Below, piece by piece: positions 47,049 to 55,478 of a stretch of DNA of 64,000 bases (position 1 is its first letter; each line of letters starts with the position of its first letter). This stretch comes from Labrys sedimenti. Its GTDB lineage: Bacteria > Pseudomonadota > Alphaproteobacteria > Rhizobiales > Labraceae. The notes below the pieces were generated by a model. That model saw only the letters and a list, made by a program, of their open reading frames with translations. It did not search any database and was not told the origin of the DNA. Both the position numbers and the translations under genes were made by a program. The stretch covers positions 248,001 to 312,000 of the forward strand of contig NZ_JAXOUF010000003.1 of the NCBI RefSeq assembly GCF_034424805.1. The letters run 5' to 3'.

Positions 47049-48332
47049 CTACTGCGCCACCGGCAGCCCCGAGGCCGACGAGATCTGGTTGGCGGCATCA
47101 TCCAGCGCGGCCTTGGCATCGGGGTAGCCGCCGCCCAGGAACTTGGTCTGCACGGTCTTCAGGGCCGCTTCGGCATCGTTGAGGAAGGCGGTGCCGTGGG
47201 TGGACTTGATCTTGGGCAGGGTGGCGAGGATGTCGGTCCAGATCGCCTGGTTGCCCCAATAGGGCTGGCCCTGCTTCACATAGGGATCTTCCAGTGCCGA
47301 ATTCAGCGACGGCACCAGGCCATAGGCCTTGAGCATGGTGACCTGGCCCTCATCGGTGGAAAGGGCGTATTTGACGAAGGCGAAGGCCGCTTCCTTGTTC
47401 TTCGAACTGGCGGGGATGGCCAGCGACGAGCCGCCGATATTGGCGGCGCGCGGACCATCCGCCGTCAGGCTGGGCATGCGATAGACCCCCCATTTGCCGG
47501 CGAGCTCGGGCGCGTTGGTGCGGATCGTGCCCTCATACCAGCCGCCGAACATGATGGTCGCGACCTTGCCGGCCTTGAGGGCCTGGATCTTGTCGGCCCA
47601 GCCGGCCGAGATGATGGTGCCGGCGTCCTTGAGCTGCTTGAGCTTGTCGTAGACGGCGATGCAGGCGGGCGCATTGACCGTGACGGCGCTGGCGTCCGGG
47701 GCGAAATAATTGCACCCCTGCTCGTTGCCGACCATGCGGAACCATTCGGTGGTGCCGTCACCGTCGAGATCGGTGGCGCTCATGGTCACGCCGGGATTGG
47801 CAGCGGCGATCTTCTTGCCGACGGCGATGAAATCATCCCAGGTCTTGATGCTGGCCGGATCGACGCCGGCCTTCTCGTAGAAGTCACGCCGGTAATACAT
47901 CACGACCGGGCCCGAATCCCAGGGCATGGCATAGGCGGCATCGCCCTTTTCGAGTTCCGCCCGCTTGAAATCGGCGAACTTGCCGGCCACCTCCGCCGTG
48001 TAGCCGAGCGGCTTGAGATCGGCGAAGCAGTCGGGGAACTGGTTCCAATAACTCTCCGCCTTGTAGTTCTCGATCGAGACGACGTCGGGCAGGCCCGCTC
48101 CGCCGGCGGCACAGCCGGCCTGGGTCTTGGAGAAGACCTGGGCGTTGCCGAGATCCTCCACCGTGACCTTCACATTGGGGAATTGCTTGTTGAAGCCTTC
48201 GATATTGGCTTTCAGCGAGGCGGCGGCGATGTCCCAGCTCCAGACCCGGATTTCCCCCGATTGGGCCAAGGCCGTCGACGCATGAAGGCCCGCGGCAACT
48301 GCCAGCGCGGCGCAGCCGATCGTCTTGCGCAT
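47049..48332 (-). CDS. Sugar ABC transporter substrate-binding protein
   Basis: A 427-residue periplasmic binding protein with a signal peptide (about residues 1-24, ending STALA). Family signs are EIRVWSWDIAAASLKANIEG, the hinge-side segment LPDVVSIENYKAES, MPWDSGPVVMYYRRDFYEKA, WDDFIAVGKKIAAAN, and GGWYEGTI. These resemble family-1 binding proteins for oligosaccharides. GGGGAGGA lies 6 bases before the ATG at 48332; the longer frame extends into the AraC gene and is rejected. It is the first gene of the operon and divergent from the regulator. Confidence 0.92.
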   Translation of the reverse strand: MRKTIGCAALAVAAGLHASTALAQSGEIRVWSWDIAAASLKANIEGFNKQFPNVKVTVEDLGNAQVFSKTQAGCAAGGAGLPDVVSIENYKAESYWNQFPDCFADLKPLGYTAEVAGKFADFKRAELEKGDAAYAMPWDSGPVVMYYRRDFYEKAGVDPASIKTWDDFIAVGKKIAAANPGVTMSATDLDGDGTTEWFRMVGNEQGCNYFAPDASAVTVNAPACIAVYDKLKQLKDAGTIISAGWADKIQALKAGKVATIMFGGWYEGTIRTNAPELAGKWGVYRMPSLTADGPRAANIGGSSLAIPASSKNKEAAFAFVKYALSTDEGQVTMLKAYGLVPSLNSALEDPYVKQGQPYWGNQAIWTDILATLPKIKSTHGTAFLNDAEAALKTVQTKFLGGGYPDAKAALDDAANQISSASGLPVAQ

Positions 48333-48382
48333 TCCATTCCTCCCCTTTTCATTTGCTCTTGTGCGGCGGGAAGCTACTTTAG

Positions 48383-48404
48383 GCAGGCAGCTCGGTCTGT
48401 CTGC
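48383..48404 (+). promoter_or_regulatory. Inverted repeat, possible AraC operator
   Basis: GCAGGCAG and CTGTCTGC, complementary at 7 of 8 positions, flank a 6-base spacer in the 84-base region between the divergent binding-protein and AraC-type genes. It is well placed for a regulator controlling both directions. No second half-site pair is evident. Confidence 0.4.
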
Positions 48405-48416
48405 GATAAAGGGAAG

Positions 48417-49352
48417 ATGGACTTGCCTGAAAGTAAGATGCAGGAACGCTCCTATTATCAGCCGACGGCCAACAGCGTCGAAAACCTGCCGACCGTACTG
48501 CAGACCTTCCACAATACGCCGCGCGTCATGCTCTCGCCCCATTGGCACGCCCAGGTCGAGGTGAACTTCATCGTCCAGGGCTGGGTGCATTACCGCATGG
48601 CCGGCTACGAGCTCAGGCTGGCGGCGGGCGACATGGTGCTGTTCTGGGGCGGCCTGCCGCACCAGATGGACGATGCCTCCGACGATGCCATCTATGCCGG
48701 GGCGCATCTGCCGCTGGTGCATTTCTTCCGGCTGAGGCTGCCCGAAGAGGTGCCGGCCCGGCTGATGGCCGGCGCGACCCTACTCATCCGCGAGACCGAC
48801 TCGTCGGATGGCGCCAATTTCGCGCGCTGGAACGGCTATACCCGCTCGGGCGACATGGTGCGCGCCCAGCATGCGGTGAGCGAATTGCTGCTGCGGCTGG
48901 AACGGGTGCGCTTCGAGCCCTATGCCCTGTTGCCCAGCCTCGATGCCCATGCCGGCCAGGCCAGTACCGCCGATCCGCAGGCCCTGCGCCATGTGCGCAA
49001 CCTGTGCGATTTCATCGCCGACAATTTCCTCGACGACATCGACAGCGCCGACATCGCGGCGGCCGCCGGCCTCCATCCCAAATATGCCATGAGCCTGTTC
49101 AAGAAATGCACGGGCATGACGCTGAACGACTATGTCAGCCTGCTGCGCCTGTCCTATGCGCAGGCGCGCCTGATCAGCGGTGACGGCAACATCCTGCGCG
49201 TGGCGATGGAGTCGGGCTTCGGCTCCCTCTCGGGCTTCAACAAGAGCTTCCGCAGGATCGCAGGCATGTCGCCCTCCGATTTCCGGCGCAGCGGACAGGG
49301 CGAGCGCCCCATACTCGCTCCCGTCGAACCGGGAGCGGTGCCTCAGGCGTGA
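48417..49352 (+). CDS. AraC-family regulator of the sugar operon
   Basis: A 311-residue AraC-type regulator. The N-terminal cupin-like half begins about residue 35 (SPHWHAQVEVNFIVQGWVHY, then LAAGDMVLFWGGLPHQM), and the C-terminal double helix-turn-helix covers about residues 205-300 (DIAAAAGLHPKYAMSLFKKC, RVAMESGFGSLSGFNKSFRR). It is divergent from the binding-protein gene and so probably activates the sugar operon when its sugar binds the cupin pocket. A start at 48438 is also possible. Confidence 0.9.
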   Translation: MDLPESKMQERSYYQPTANSVENLPTVLQTFHNTPRVMLSPHWHAQVEVNFIVQGWVHYRMAGYELRLAAGDMVLFWGGLPHQMDDASDDAIYAGAHLPLVHFFRLRLPEEVPARLMAGATLLIRETDSSDGANFARWNGYTRSGDMVRAQHAVSELLLRLERVRFEPYALLPSLDAHAGQASTADPQALRHVRNLCDFIADNFLDDIDSADIAAAAGLHPKYAMSLFKKCTGMTLNDYVSLLRLSYAQARLISGDGNILRVAMESGFGSLSGFNKSFRRIAGMSPSDFRRSGQGERPILAPVEPGAVPQA

Positions 49353-49506
49353 CGCTTCCCGCCGAAATTCGTCAATTCGCTTGAAATATTTGCCCTCTGT
49401 GGCGAAAAAATCACCTTTTCGTCACGATTGATATGCTACAGATCCACCATCTGAGCGCCGCTTTATTGCCCCGCCGGTTATAGATTTTCACATTTCCGAG
49501 TTTTCC

Positions 49507-50793
49507 ATGCCCCGTCCCGTTGCCGGCGCGGCGCTGGAGCCTGCCGTGCGGCGGGAGCCCCAGCCGTCCTTTGCCGAGTTCGTTCTCGTGATTGCCCTGA
49601 TGATGGGGCTCAGTTCCCTCTCCATCGACAATCTCCTGCCAGCCTTCTCCGCCGTGCGGTCGGAATTCGGCATTGCCGATGCCAACCGCATGCAACTGAT
49701 CATCACCGCCTATATGGCGGGCTTTGCCATCATGCAGTTGGCCTGGGGACCGATTTCCGATTCCATCGGCCGCCGCAAGGTGCTGATGATCGGCCTGGGC
49801 ATCTATACCGCCGGCACGCTCCTGGCGATCTTCGCCCCCAGCTATGAGGTGCTGCTGGCCGCCCGGGCCATCCAGGGCCTCGGCGCCGGCTCGGCACGCG
49901 TGCTCTCCATCGCCATCGTACGTGACCGCTACGAGGGCCGCGAGATGGCACGGGTGATGTCGCTCACCTTGATGATCTTCATCATCGTGCCGGTGATCGC
50001 GCCGGCCACGGGCAGCGCCTTCCTGATGCTGGGCGACTGGCGCACCATCTTCATGAGCATGCTGGGCCTGGTGCTGGTGGTGGTGTTCTGGTTCGGCCTG
50101 CGCATGCCTGAGACACTGCATCCCGAATATCGCCGGCCGCTGTCGCTGCCCGCCGTCGCCAGCGGCATGCGCCGGGTGGTGACGACGCGCGCCTCCTTCG
50201 CCAACATGCTGGCGATGGGGCTCGCCATGGGCTGCCTGATGACCTATCTCGGCTCGTCCCAGCAGATCTTCGAGACCGACATCTACAAGCTCGGCCCGCT
50301 CTTCCCGCTGGCCTTCGCGCTGATCGCCATCTGCATGGGCCTGGCCTCCTTCGCCAATTCGCGTCTGGTGAGGCGGCTCGGCATGCACCGGCTGTCGCGT
50401 TTCGGCATGGTCGGCTTCTGGTTGATGGCGATGGTGCTGCTCGGCCTGGCCGTGCTGTTCCAGGGCCGGCCGCCGCTGATCTATTTCGGCATCGTCATGG
50501 GCGTGGCGCACTTCCTGCTCAGCCTGACCATGCCGAATTTCAACGCGCTGGCGATGGAACCGGTGGGCGATATCGCCGGTACCGCTTCCTCCTTCATCGG
50601 CTGCGTCACCACGCTGATGGGCGCGGTGATCGGCGCGGTGATCGGCGAAGCCTATGACGGCACCATCTTCCCGCTTGCCTGCGGCTATCTCGGCCTTTCC
50701 AGCCTGTGCATGCTCGTGCTGGTGTGGTCGAGCGAACGCGAGGCGGCGGTTCCCGACCCGGCAGCGACCCCAGCGATTGTGGCGGCGGAGTGA
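49507..50793 (+). CDS. Bcr/CflA-type MFS drug transporter
   Basis: A 428-residue major facilitator with 12 membrane helices of the DHA1 Bcr/CflA class. Signatures are GLSSLSIDNLLPAFSAV in helix 1, GPISDSIGRRKVLMIGLG (motif A), and RAIQGLGAGSARVLSIAIVR. The substrate is a drug or metabolite not predictable from sequence. It is followed by a clear terminator and appears to be a single gene. The 154 bases before it include an A/T-rich stretch that may hold its promoter. Confidence 0.9.
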   Translation: MPRPVAGAALEPAVRREPQPSFAEFVLVIALMMGLSSLSIDNLLPAFSAVRSEFGIADANRMQLIITAYMAGFAIMQLAWGPISDSIGRRKVLMIGLGIYTAGTLLAIFAPSYEVLLAARAIQGLGAGSARVLSIAIVRDRYEGREMARVMSLTLMIFIIVPVIAPATGSAFLMLGDWRTIFMSMLGLVLVVVFWFGLRMPETLHPEYRRPLSLPAVASGMRRVVTTRASFANMLAMGLAMGCLMTYLGSSQQIFETDIYKLGPLFPLAFALIAICMGLASFANSRLVRRLGMHRLSRFGMVGFWLMAMVLLGLAVLFQGRPPLIYFGIVMGVAHFLLSLTMPNFNALAMEPVGDIAGTASSFIGCVTTLMGAVIGAVIGEAYDGTIFPLACGYLGLSSLCMLVLVWSSEREAAVPDPAATPAIVAAE

Positions 50794-50798
50794 AGAAA

Positions 50799-50830
50799 GC
50801 GGGAGGCTCTAACCTCCCGCTCACCTTTTT
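50799..50830 (+). terminator. Rho-independent terminator of the Bcr/CflA gene
   Basis: GCGGGAGG (50799-50806) pairs perfectly with CCTCCCGC (50813-50820) around CTCTAA, followed by TCACCTTTTT. It begins 5 bases after the stop and ends 17 bases before the xerC ATG, so it also sets xerC apart as a separate transcript. Confidence 0.8.
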
Positions 50831-50846
50831 ACGCTACACTGGCCGC

Positions 50847-51812
50847 ATGAACGCTTCTCCACCCGTCCTCGTCGCTGCCTCCGACCTTGCCGCCGCCAAG
50901 GTGCAATGGCTTACCTATCTCGCCGTCGAGCGGCGCATGAGCCCCAAGACGGTGGAAGCCTATGACCGCGACGTCACCACCTTCCTGCGTTTCCTGACCG
51001 GCCATTTCGGTGAGCCGCCGGGATTGGATGACATCGCCTCGCTTGCCCCCCGCGATGTCAGGGCCTTCCTGGCTGCGCGCCGGGCCGATGGGCTGAAGCC
51101 CCGCTCGCTGATGCGGGCGCTCGCGGCGACACGCGCTTTCGCCCGTTTCCTCGAACGTCAGGGCCATGGTGCCAGTGCGGCGCTGTCGGCCGTGCGCGGG
51201 CCCAAGCTGCCGCAGAGCCTGCCCAAGCCGCTCGCCCCGGAGGTCGCCCGCAAGGTGGCTTCCGCCGATACCCGCCTGGGCGAGGCGCGCGAACCCTGGA
51301 TCCTGGCCCGCGACGCCGCCGTACTGGCGCTGTGCTACGGGGCTGGCCTGCGCATTTCCGAAGCGCTTGGCCTTACGCGCAAGGATGCGCCGGTCAGCGG
51401 GCGAGACAGTCTCACCGTCACGGGCAAGGGCAACAAGATGCGTTCGGTGCCGGTGATCGCGCCGGTCGCGCGGGCGGTGGAGGATTATCTGAAAATCCTG
51501 CCCTATCCCGGCGGGCCGGACGATCCGCTCTTCGTCGGTGCGCGGGGCGGCCCGTTGTCGCCGCGCATCATCCAATATGCCATGCAGCATCTGCGCGGTG
51601 CGCTCGGTCTGCCGGACAGCGCCACGCCCCATGCGCTGCGGCATTCCTTCGCCACCCATCTGCTCGGGCGCGGAGGGGACCTGCGTTCCATCCAGGAACT
51701 GCTCGGCCATGCCAGCCTGTCGACCACGCAGATCTACACCAAGGTCGATGCGACCGAATTGATGAGGGTCTACCAGTCGGCGCATCCCAGAGCAAAGCGC
51801 GTTCAGGCATGA
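50847..51812 (+). CDS. xerC: Tyrosine recombinase XerC
   Basis: A 321-residue tyrosine recombinase of the chromosome-dimer-resolution type. The N-terminal SAM-like domain covers about residues 18-110. Catalytic residues are visible: Arg in GAGLRISEAL (169), His and Arg in HALRHSFATHLL (262, 265), and Tyr in QIYTKV (297). The end VYQSAHPRAKRVQA matches XerC rather than XerD. I start at 50847, since the longer frame begins in the MFS gene. The last codons lie in a palindromic repeat covering the stop. Confidence 0.9.
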   Translation: MNASPPVLVAASDLAAAKVQWLTYLAVERRMSPKTVEAYDRDVTTFLRFLTGHFGEPPGLDDIASLAPRDVRAFLAARRADGLKPRSLMRALAATRAFARFLERQGHGASAALSAVRGPKLPQSLPKPLAPEVARKVASADTRLGEAREPWILARDAAVLALCYGAGLRISEALGLTRKDAPVSGRDSLTVTGKGNKMRSVPVIAPVARAVEDYLKILPYPGGPDDPLFVGARGGPLSPRIIQYAMQHLRGALGLPDSATPHALRHSFATHLLGRGGDLRSIQELLGHASLSTTQIYTKVDATELMRVYQSAHPRAKRVQA

Positions 51813-51853
51813 ACGCGTCTTTGCGATTCTTGGCGATTCCGCCAAATCGCAAA
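51798..51853. repeat. Palindromic repeats over the xerC stop
   Basis: CGCGTTCA (51798-51805) pairs with TGAACGCG (51810-51817); the stop codon is inside it. TTTGCGATTCTTGGCG (51820-51835) then pairs, with one bulge, with CGCCAAATCGCAAA (51840-51853). The second type recurs at 30135-30179 and 54522-54553. Confidence 0.7.
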
Positions 51854-51881
51854 ATGCTATGGAGCGCGAACTTGAGCTGCT

Positions 51882-51963
51882 CCGGGTGCACGGGCATCCT
51901 GCCCGTTCTTCCTGTCCTTGATCAGGTCGGTTTCAAGAACGGGCGGGATGCCCGCGCACCCGG
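51882..51963. repeat. 29-bp inverted repeat between xerC and ridA
   Basis: Positions 51882-51910 and 51935-51963 are reverse complements at 27 of 29 positions, with 24 bases between. It lies between the convergent xerC and RidA genes, so it may act as a two-way terminator, though without T-runs. It looks like a distinct repeat type, possibly a small mobile palindromic element. Confidence 0.75.
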
Positions 51964-51974
51964 AAATAGTCTGC

Positions 51975-52325
51975 TTACAGCGCCGCTTCGACCATGATCT
52001 CGACGTCGAGGCCGGGGCCGGCGAGCTTGGCTTCCACCGTGGCGCGGGCCGGGGCCTGGCCAGCGACCACCCAGGCGTCCCAGGCCTCGTTCATCTCGGC
52101 CCAGGTGCCGATGTCGGTGAGCCAGATATTGGCCTTGATCACCTTGGTCTTGTCGGTGCCGGCCTGCTTCAGGGTCTCATCGATCTGGGCGAGAATGTCG
52201 GCGGTCTGCTCCTTGACCGACTTGCCGACCGTGGTCTCGGCGACATAGCCGGACAGGTGGATCTTGTCGCCGTGGATGACGGCATCGCTCATACGGTTGC
52301 CGGCGCCGATACGCTTCAGGGTCAT
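51975..52325 (-). CDS. RidA-family protein
   Basis: A 116-residue protein of the RidA (YjgF/YER057c/UK114) family, which hydrolyses reactive enamines and imines. Signs are RMSDAVIHGDKIHLSGYVAE, then VKEQTADILAQIDETLKQAG, VIKANIWLTDIGTWAEMNEA, and the end PARATVEAKLAGPGLDVEI with the Arg that binds the substrate carboxylate. It lies downstream of gpsA on the minus strand after 71 bases and may share its transcript. The subgroup is not certain. Confidence 0.9.
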   Translation of the reverse strand: MTLKRIGAGNRMSDAVIHGDKIHLSGYVAETTVGKSVKEQTADILAQIDETLKQAGTDKTKVIKANIWLTDIGTWAEMNEAWDAWVVAGQAPARATVEAKLAGPGLDVEIMVEAAL

Positions 52326-52396
52326 GTCAGTCTCCAGGTTTGGTTGGGGTGGCGTTGTCCGGGGCCCTGATGCGTCGGCATCTTCGGGACCGTGGA

Positions 52397-53407
52397 TTAC
52401 TCGGCGCGCGGGGGACGCGACAGCAATTGCTTGATGGCCTGGTCGACGCTGGCCTTGCCAGCCACCAGACCGGCGACGGCGGTGGCGATCGGCATGTCGA
52501 CATGTCTGTCCGCTGCCATGCGCGCCAGGATCGGGGCGGTCCAGACGCCTTCGGCCAGGCCGACATCGGCGATTGCCGTTTCCAGGCCGATGTCCTTGCC
52601 GAGTTCCTCGCCGAAGCGCCGGTTGCGGGAGCGAGACGAGGTGCCGGTAAGGATGAGATCGCCGAGGCCCGACAGGCCTGCCAGCGTTTCCGGGCGGGCG
52701 CCGAAGGCAAGGCCGAAGCGGGTGAGCTCGGCGAAGCTGCGGGCGAGGAGGGCCGCCACCGTGCTTTCGCCGAAGCCGCGGCCGGCGGCGATGCCGGCGG
52801 CGATGGCGAGCACGTTCTTAGCCGCTCCGCCGATCTCGACACCCCGCAGATCGTCCGTATGGTAGAGACGGAAGGTCGGGGAGCCGATGGCCTTGACCAG
52901 GCGTTCGCCGAGCGGGCGATCCGCGCAGGCCAGCGTCAGGGCCGTTGGGTAGGCCTTGGCGATGTCGGCGGCGAAGCCCGGTCCGGAGAGCACGGCAGGA
53001 ATGCAGCCCGGCAGGATCTCGGCGGCGACCTGCGAGACGAACTCACCACTCGAGCGCTCGATGCCCTTGGCGGCCAGGATGAGCGGGGTATTGGCCGAGA
53101 CCATGCCGGCCAGCCGCCCGCAGACATCGCGCAGGGCCTGGGTCGGAACCGCCAGGATCAGGGCGTCGGCGCTCGCGGCCTCGGCAAGATCGGCGGTGGG
53201 GTGGATGGCTTCGGGTAGGGCAAGGCCGTCGAGCTTCGGCAGCCGGCGTGTCTCCGTCAGTGCAGCCATGGCCGCGGCATCGCGTCCCCACAGGCTGACA
53301 TGACGGCCGGCGCGGGCCGTGGCGCAAGCAAGCGCAGCACCGAAAGCGCCGGCGCCGATGACCCCGATGCTTTTGAACCCGGAGCCGTTCAAGCCAGACG
53401 CACTCAA
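52397..53407 (-). CDS. gpsA: Glycerol-3-phosphate dehydrogenase [NAD(P)+] GpsA
   Basis: A 336-residue enzyme making sn-glycerol-3-phosphate from dihydroxyacetone phosphate for phospholipid synthesis. The nucleotide-binding motif is IGVIGAGAFGAALA (about residues 14-27), the catalytic Lys region LILAAKGIE follows, then GGAAKNVLAIAAGIAAGRGF and GLSGLGDLILTGTSSRSRN. The start overlaps the tsaD stop by 4 bases (ATGA), the usual alphaproteobacterial tsaD-gpsA pairing. Confidence 0.95.
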   Translation of the reverse strand: MSASGLNGSGFKSIGVIGAGAFGAALACATARAGRHVSLWGRDAAAMAALTETRRLPKLDGLALPEAIHPTADLAEAASADALILAVPTQALRDVCGRLAGMVSANTPLILAAKGIERSSGEFVSQVAAEILPGCIPAVLSGPGFAADIAKAYPTALTLACADRPLGERLVKAIGSPTFRLYHTDDLRGVEIGGAAKNVLAIAAGIAAGRGFGESTVAALLARSFAELTRFGLAFGARPETLAGLSGLGDLILTGTSSRSRNRRFGEELGKDIGLETAIADVGLAEGVWTAPILARMAADRHVDMPIATAVAGLVAGKASVDQAIKQLLSRPPRAE

Positions 53408-54498
53408 GCTTTCGCTCCCTTGCCGACGCCGGCCTTGCCGAGGCCCTGCTTGCCCGCGCCCGGTGCATTCGGGTCGAGCGGCCAGCGGGCCCGCGGGCTC
53501 ACGTCGAGGCCATCCGTGAGGCCGGCGGCCAGACGCTCGGCCCCAGCCCAGGCGATCATGGCGCCGTTATCGGTGCACAGGGCAGCCGGCGGCATCACGA
53601 TGCGCAGGCCCGTCTCCGCGCCGAGGCGCTGCAGGCCGCGCCGGATGGCGAGATTGGCAGCGACGCCGCCCGCGATCACCAGGGCGCTGGGGGATTGGCC
53701 GGCGGTTTCGCGGAAGCGCCTGAGGCCGACGCGCGTGCGGTCGACCACCATGTCAACCACCGCTGCCTGGAAGGAGGCGCAGAGGTCCCTGATATCCTTG
53801 GCGGCAAGCGGCGCCAGCCTTTCGGCTTCGAGCCTCACGGCCGTCTTCAGTCCCGACAGAGAGAAATTCGGATCCGGCCGTCCCTGCAGCGGCCGGGGAA
53901 AGGCGAAGCGGGCGGCATCGCCGCTCATCGCCTGGGCCTCGACGGCGGGGCCGCCGGGATAGCCCAGGCCCAGCATCTTGGCTGTTTTGTCGAAGGCCTC
54001 GCCAATGGCATCGTCGATGGTGGTTCCAAGCCTGACATAGTCGCCGAGGCCGCGCACGGCCAGAAGCTGGGTGTGCCCGCCGGACGCCAGCAGCAGCAGA
54101 TAAGGGAAAGTGACCTGGTCGGTGAGGCGCGGGGTCAGCGCATGCGCCTCCAGATGGTTGACGGCGATCAGCGGCTTGCCGAGCGAAAGCGCCAGGGCCT
54201 TGGCGGTGGTGAGGCCGACGATCACCCCCCCGATCAGGCCGGGGCCCGCGGCCGCGGCGATGCCGTCGAGCTTGTCGAAGCGGACATCGGCCTCTTCCAG
54301 CGCCTGCTCGATGATGTGGTCGAGCACCTCGACATGGGCGCGCGCGGCGATTTCCGGCACCACTCCGCCATAGGCGGCGTGCTCGGCGATCTGCGACAGC
54401 ACGACATTGGACAGGATCTCGCCCTCGCCGTCCTGATTGCGTGCGACGATGGCGGCGGAGGTTTCGTCGCAGGTGGTTTCGATGCCGAGAACGAGCAT
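53404..54498 (-). CDS. tsaD: tRNA N6-adenosine threonylcarbamoyltransferase TsaD
   Basis: A 364-residue TsaD that transfers the threonylcarbamoyl group to A37 of ANN-decoding tRNAs with TsaB and TsaE. It begins LVLGIETTCDETSAAIV. The metal-binding His pair is in VNHLEAHALTP, followed by YLLLLASGGHTQLLAVRGLG, and VIAGGVAANLAIR near the end. The last 20 residues are Gly/Lys/Ala-rich and outside the domain. The ATG at 54498 begins the domain directly. In many alphaproteobacteria hemC is the divergent neighbour; here hemC is 7.4 kb away. Confidence 0.95.
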   Translation of the reverse strand: MLVLGIETTCDETSAAIVARNQDGEGEILSNVVLSQIAEHAAYGGVVPEIAARAHVEVLDHIIEQALEEADVRFDKLDGIAAAAGPGLIGGVIVGLTTAKALALSLGKPLIAVNHLEAHALTPRLTDQVTFPYLLLLASGGHTQLLAVRGLGDYVRLGTTIDDAIGEAFDKTAKMLGLGYPGGPAVEAQAMSGDAARFAFPRPLQGRPDPNFSLSGLKTAVRLEAERLAPLAAKDIRDLCASFQAAVVDMVVDRTRVGLRRFRETAGQSPSALVIAGGVAANLAIRRGLQRLGAETGLRIVMPPAALCTDNGAMIAWAGAERLAAGLTDGLDVSPRARWPLDPNAPGAGKQGLGKAGVGKGAKA

Positions 54499-54521
54499 GG
54501 GGCGGGCGGGTACCTGGGCGC

Positions 54522-54610
54522 TTTGCGATGGACGGATCACCAACAATCGCAAAGACGCGTTGCAAGGGGAACCACAGCAAAGAAACGCTTGCGCCGAAAC
54601 GCGCCTTTGC
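54522..54610. repeat. Palindromic repeats upstream of tsaD
   Basis: TTTGCGAT (54522-54529) pairs with ATCGCAAA (54546-54553), and GCAAAG pairs with CTTTGC around 54578-54610 with AAACGC/GCGTTT-like inner bases. The first shares the TTTGCGAT core with the repeats at 30135 and 51820. It covers the probable tsaD leader. Confidence 0.55.
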
Positions 54611-54698
54611 TTTTGGAGTTGATGGCACACCCTATAGCACGATCCGCTCGCCGGGATAGGGGCGAGGCCATTCCCGCCGAGCACGGGAGGCTCCCGTT

Positions 54699-55337
54699 TC
54701 AGCCGTGCCAGTGCGAGCAGCGGATCATCGAGCAGAAATTGCCGCGCTGGAAATGAGGCTCCTTGTCGGCGATCACGTCCGCCTTGACGTTGCCGAAGGT
54801 GGTCTGGGGCTTGTGCCGGATGCCGTCATAGAAGGCCTGGATGATGTCCTCCTTGAAATGCGGCGTGCGCGGATGGGCGCCGACCACGGCCTCGCGTTCG
54901 GCCTCGCCATATTGGTCATAGGTCAGCCCGAGCACGTCCATCTCGACGCCTGCCGTCACCAGGGCGACGACCGGGTGCATGTGCTCGGGAATGCCCGGCG
55001 TGGTGTGCAGTGCGATCGCTGCCCAGACGAGGTCGATGTCGGCAGGCGTGATGCCGCGGCTCGACAGGAAGTCGCGGGCGGCATTGGCGCCGTCGACCTC
55101 GAAACGCTCGGTCGCGCTGCTATGGCCAGGCATCAGCCCGATGTCGTGGAACATGGCGCCGGCATAGAGGAACTCGGGATCGAAGGTCAGCCCACGGCGC
55201 TTGCCGGCCAGGGCGCCGAAATAGAAGACCCGGCTGGAATGGTGGAACAGGAGCGGGGTTTCGGTGTCGCGGATGAAGGCAGTGATGTCCCGGCACAGGC
55301 GACTGTCCGGGATTTCGATGCCTGAAATGGCGGTCAT
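54699..55337 (-). CDS. HD-domain hydrolase (cyanamide-hydratase-like)
   Basis: A 212-residue HD-superfamily protein. The metal ligands are FHHSSRVFYFG (His), AMFHDIGLMPGHS (His-Asp) and a later Asp in LVTAGVEMDVLGL. This resembles HD proteins annotated as cyanamide hydratase or related; the true substrate is unknown. I chose the ATG at 55337 (GGAG 8 bases before it) over one at 55361. It is divergent from the GlxA-type regulator 141 bases away, which is the likely controller. Confidence 0.8.
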   Translation of the reverse strand: MTAISGIEIPDSRLCRDITAFIRDTETPLLFHHSSRVFYFGALAGKRRGLTFDPEFLYAGAMFHDIGLMPGHSSATERFEVDGANAARDFLSSRGITPADIDLVWAAIALHTTPGIPEHMHPVVALVTAGVEMDVLGLTYDQYGEAEREAVVGAHPRTPHFKEDIIQAFYDGIRHKPQTTFGNVKADVIADKEPHFQRGNFCSMIRCSHWHG

Positions 55338-55359
55338 TTCGATATCTCCAGTGGATTTC

Positions 55360-55417
55360 ATTGGCGCAGAGCCTAGGCTCGTCCTAGGTATGGCTTCAAT
55401 CGGTGTATTACGCCAAT
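55360..55417. promoter_or_regulatory. Inverted repeat in the HD/GlxA divergent region
   Basis: ATTGGCG (55360-55366) and CGCCAAT (55411-55417) flank 44 bases that also contain the palindrome AGCCTAGGCT. They lie between the divergent HD-domain and GlxA-type genes and may be binding sites of the latter. Confidence 0.35.
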
Positions 55418-55478
55418 TTCTGCCAAAACCGGTTGCAAGTGGACGCTGACGCCGGGAATGCCCATGTCGGGAATGCTG

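Noticed and set aside
53695..54756. Plus-strand frame of 353 codons opposite tsaD
   Set aside because: Composition is typical of an antisense shadow, while tsaD on the minus strand has all family motifs.
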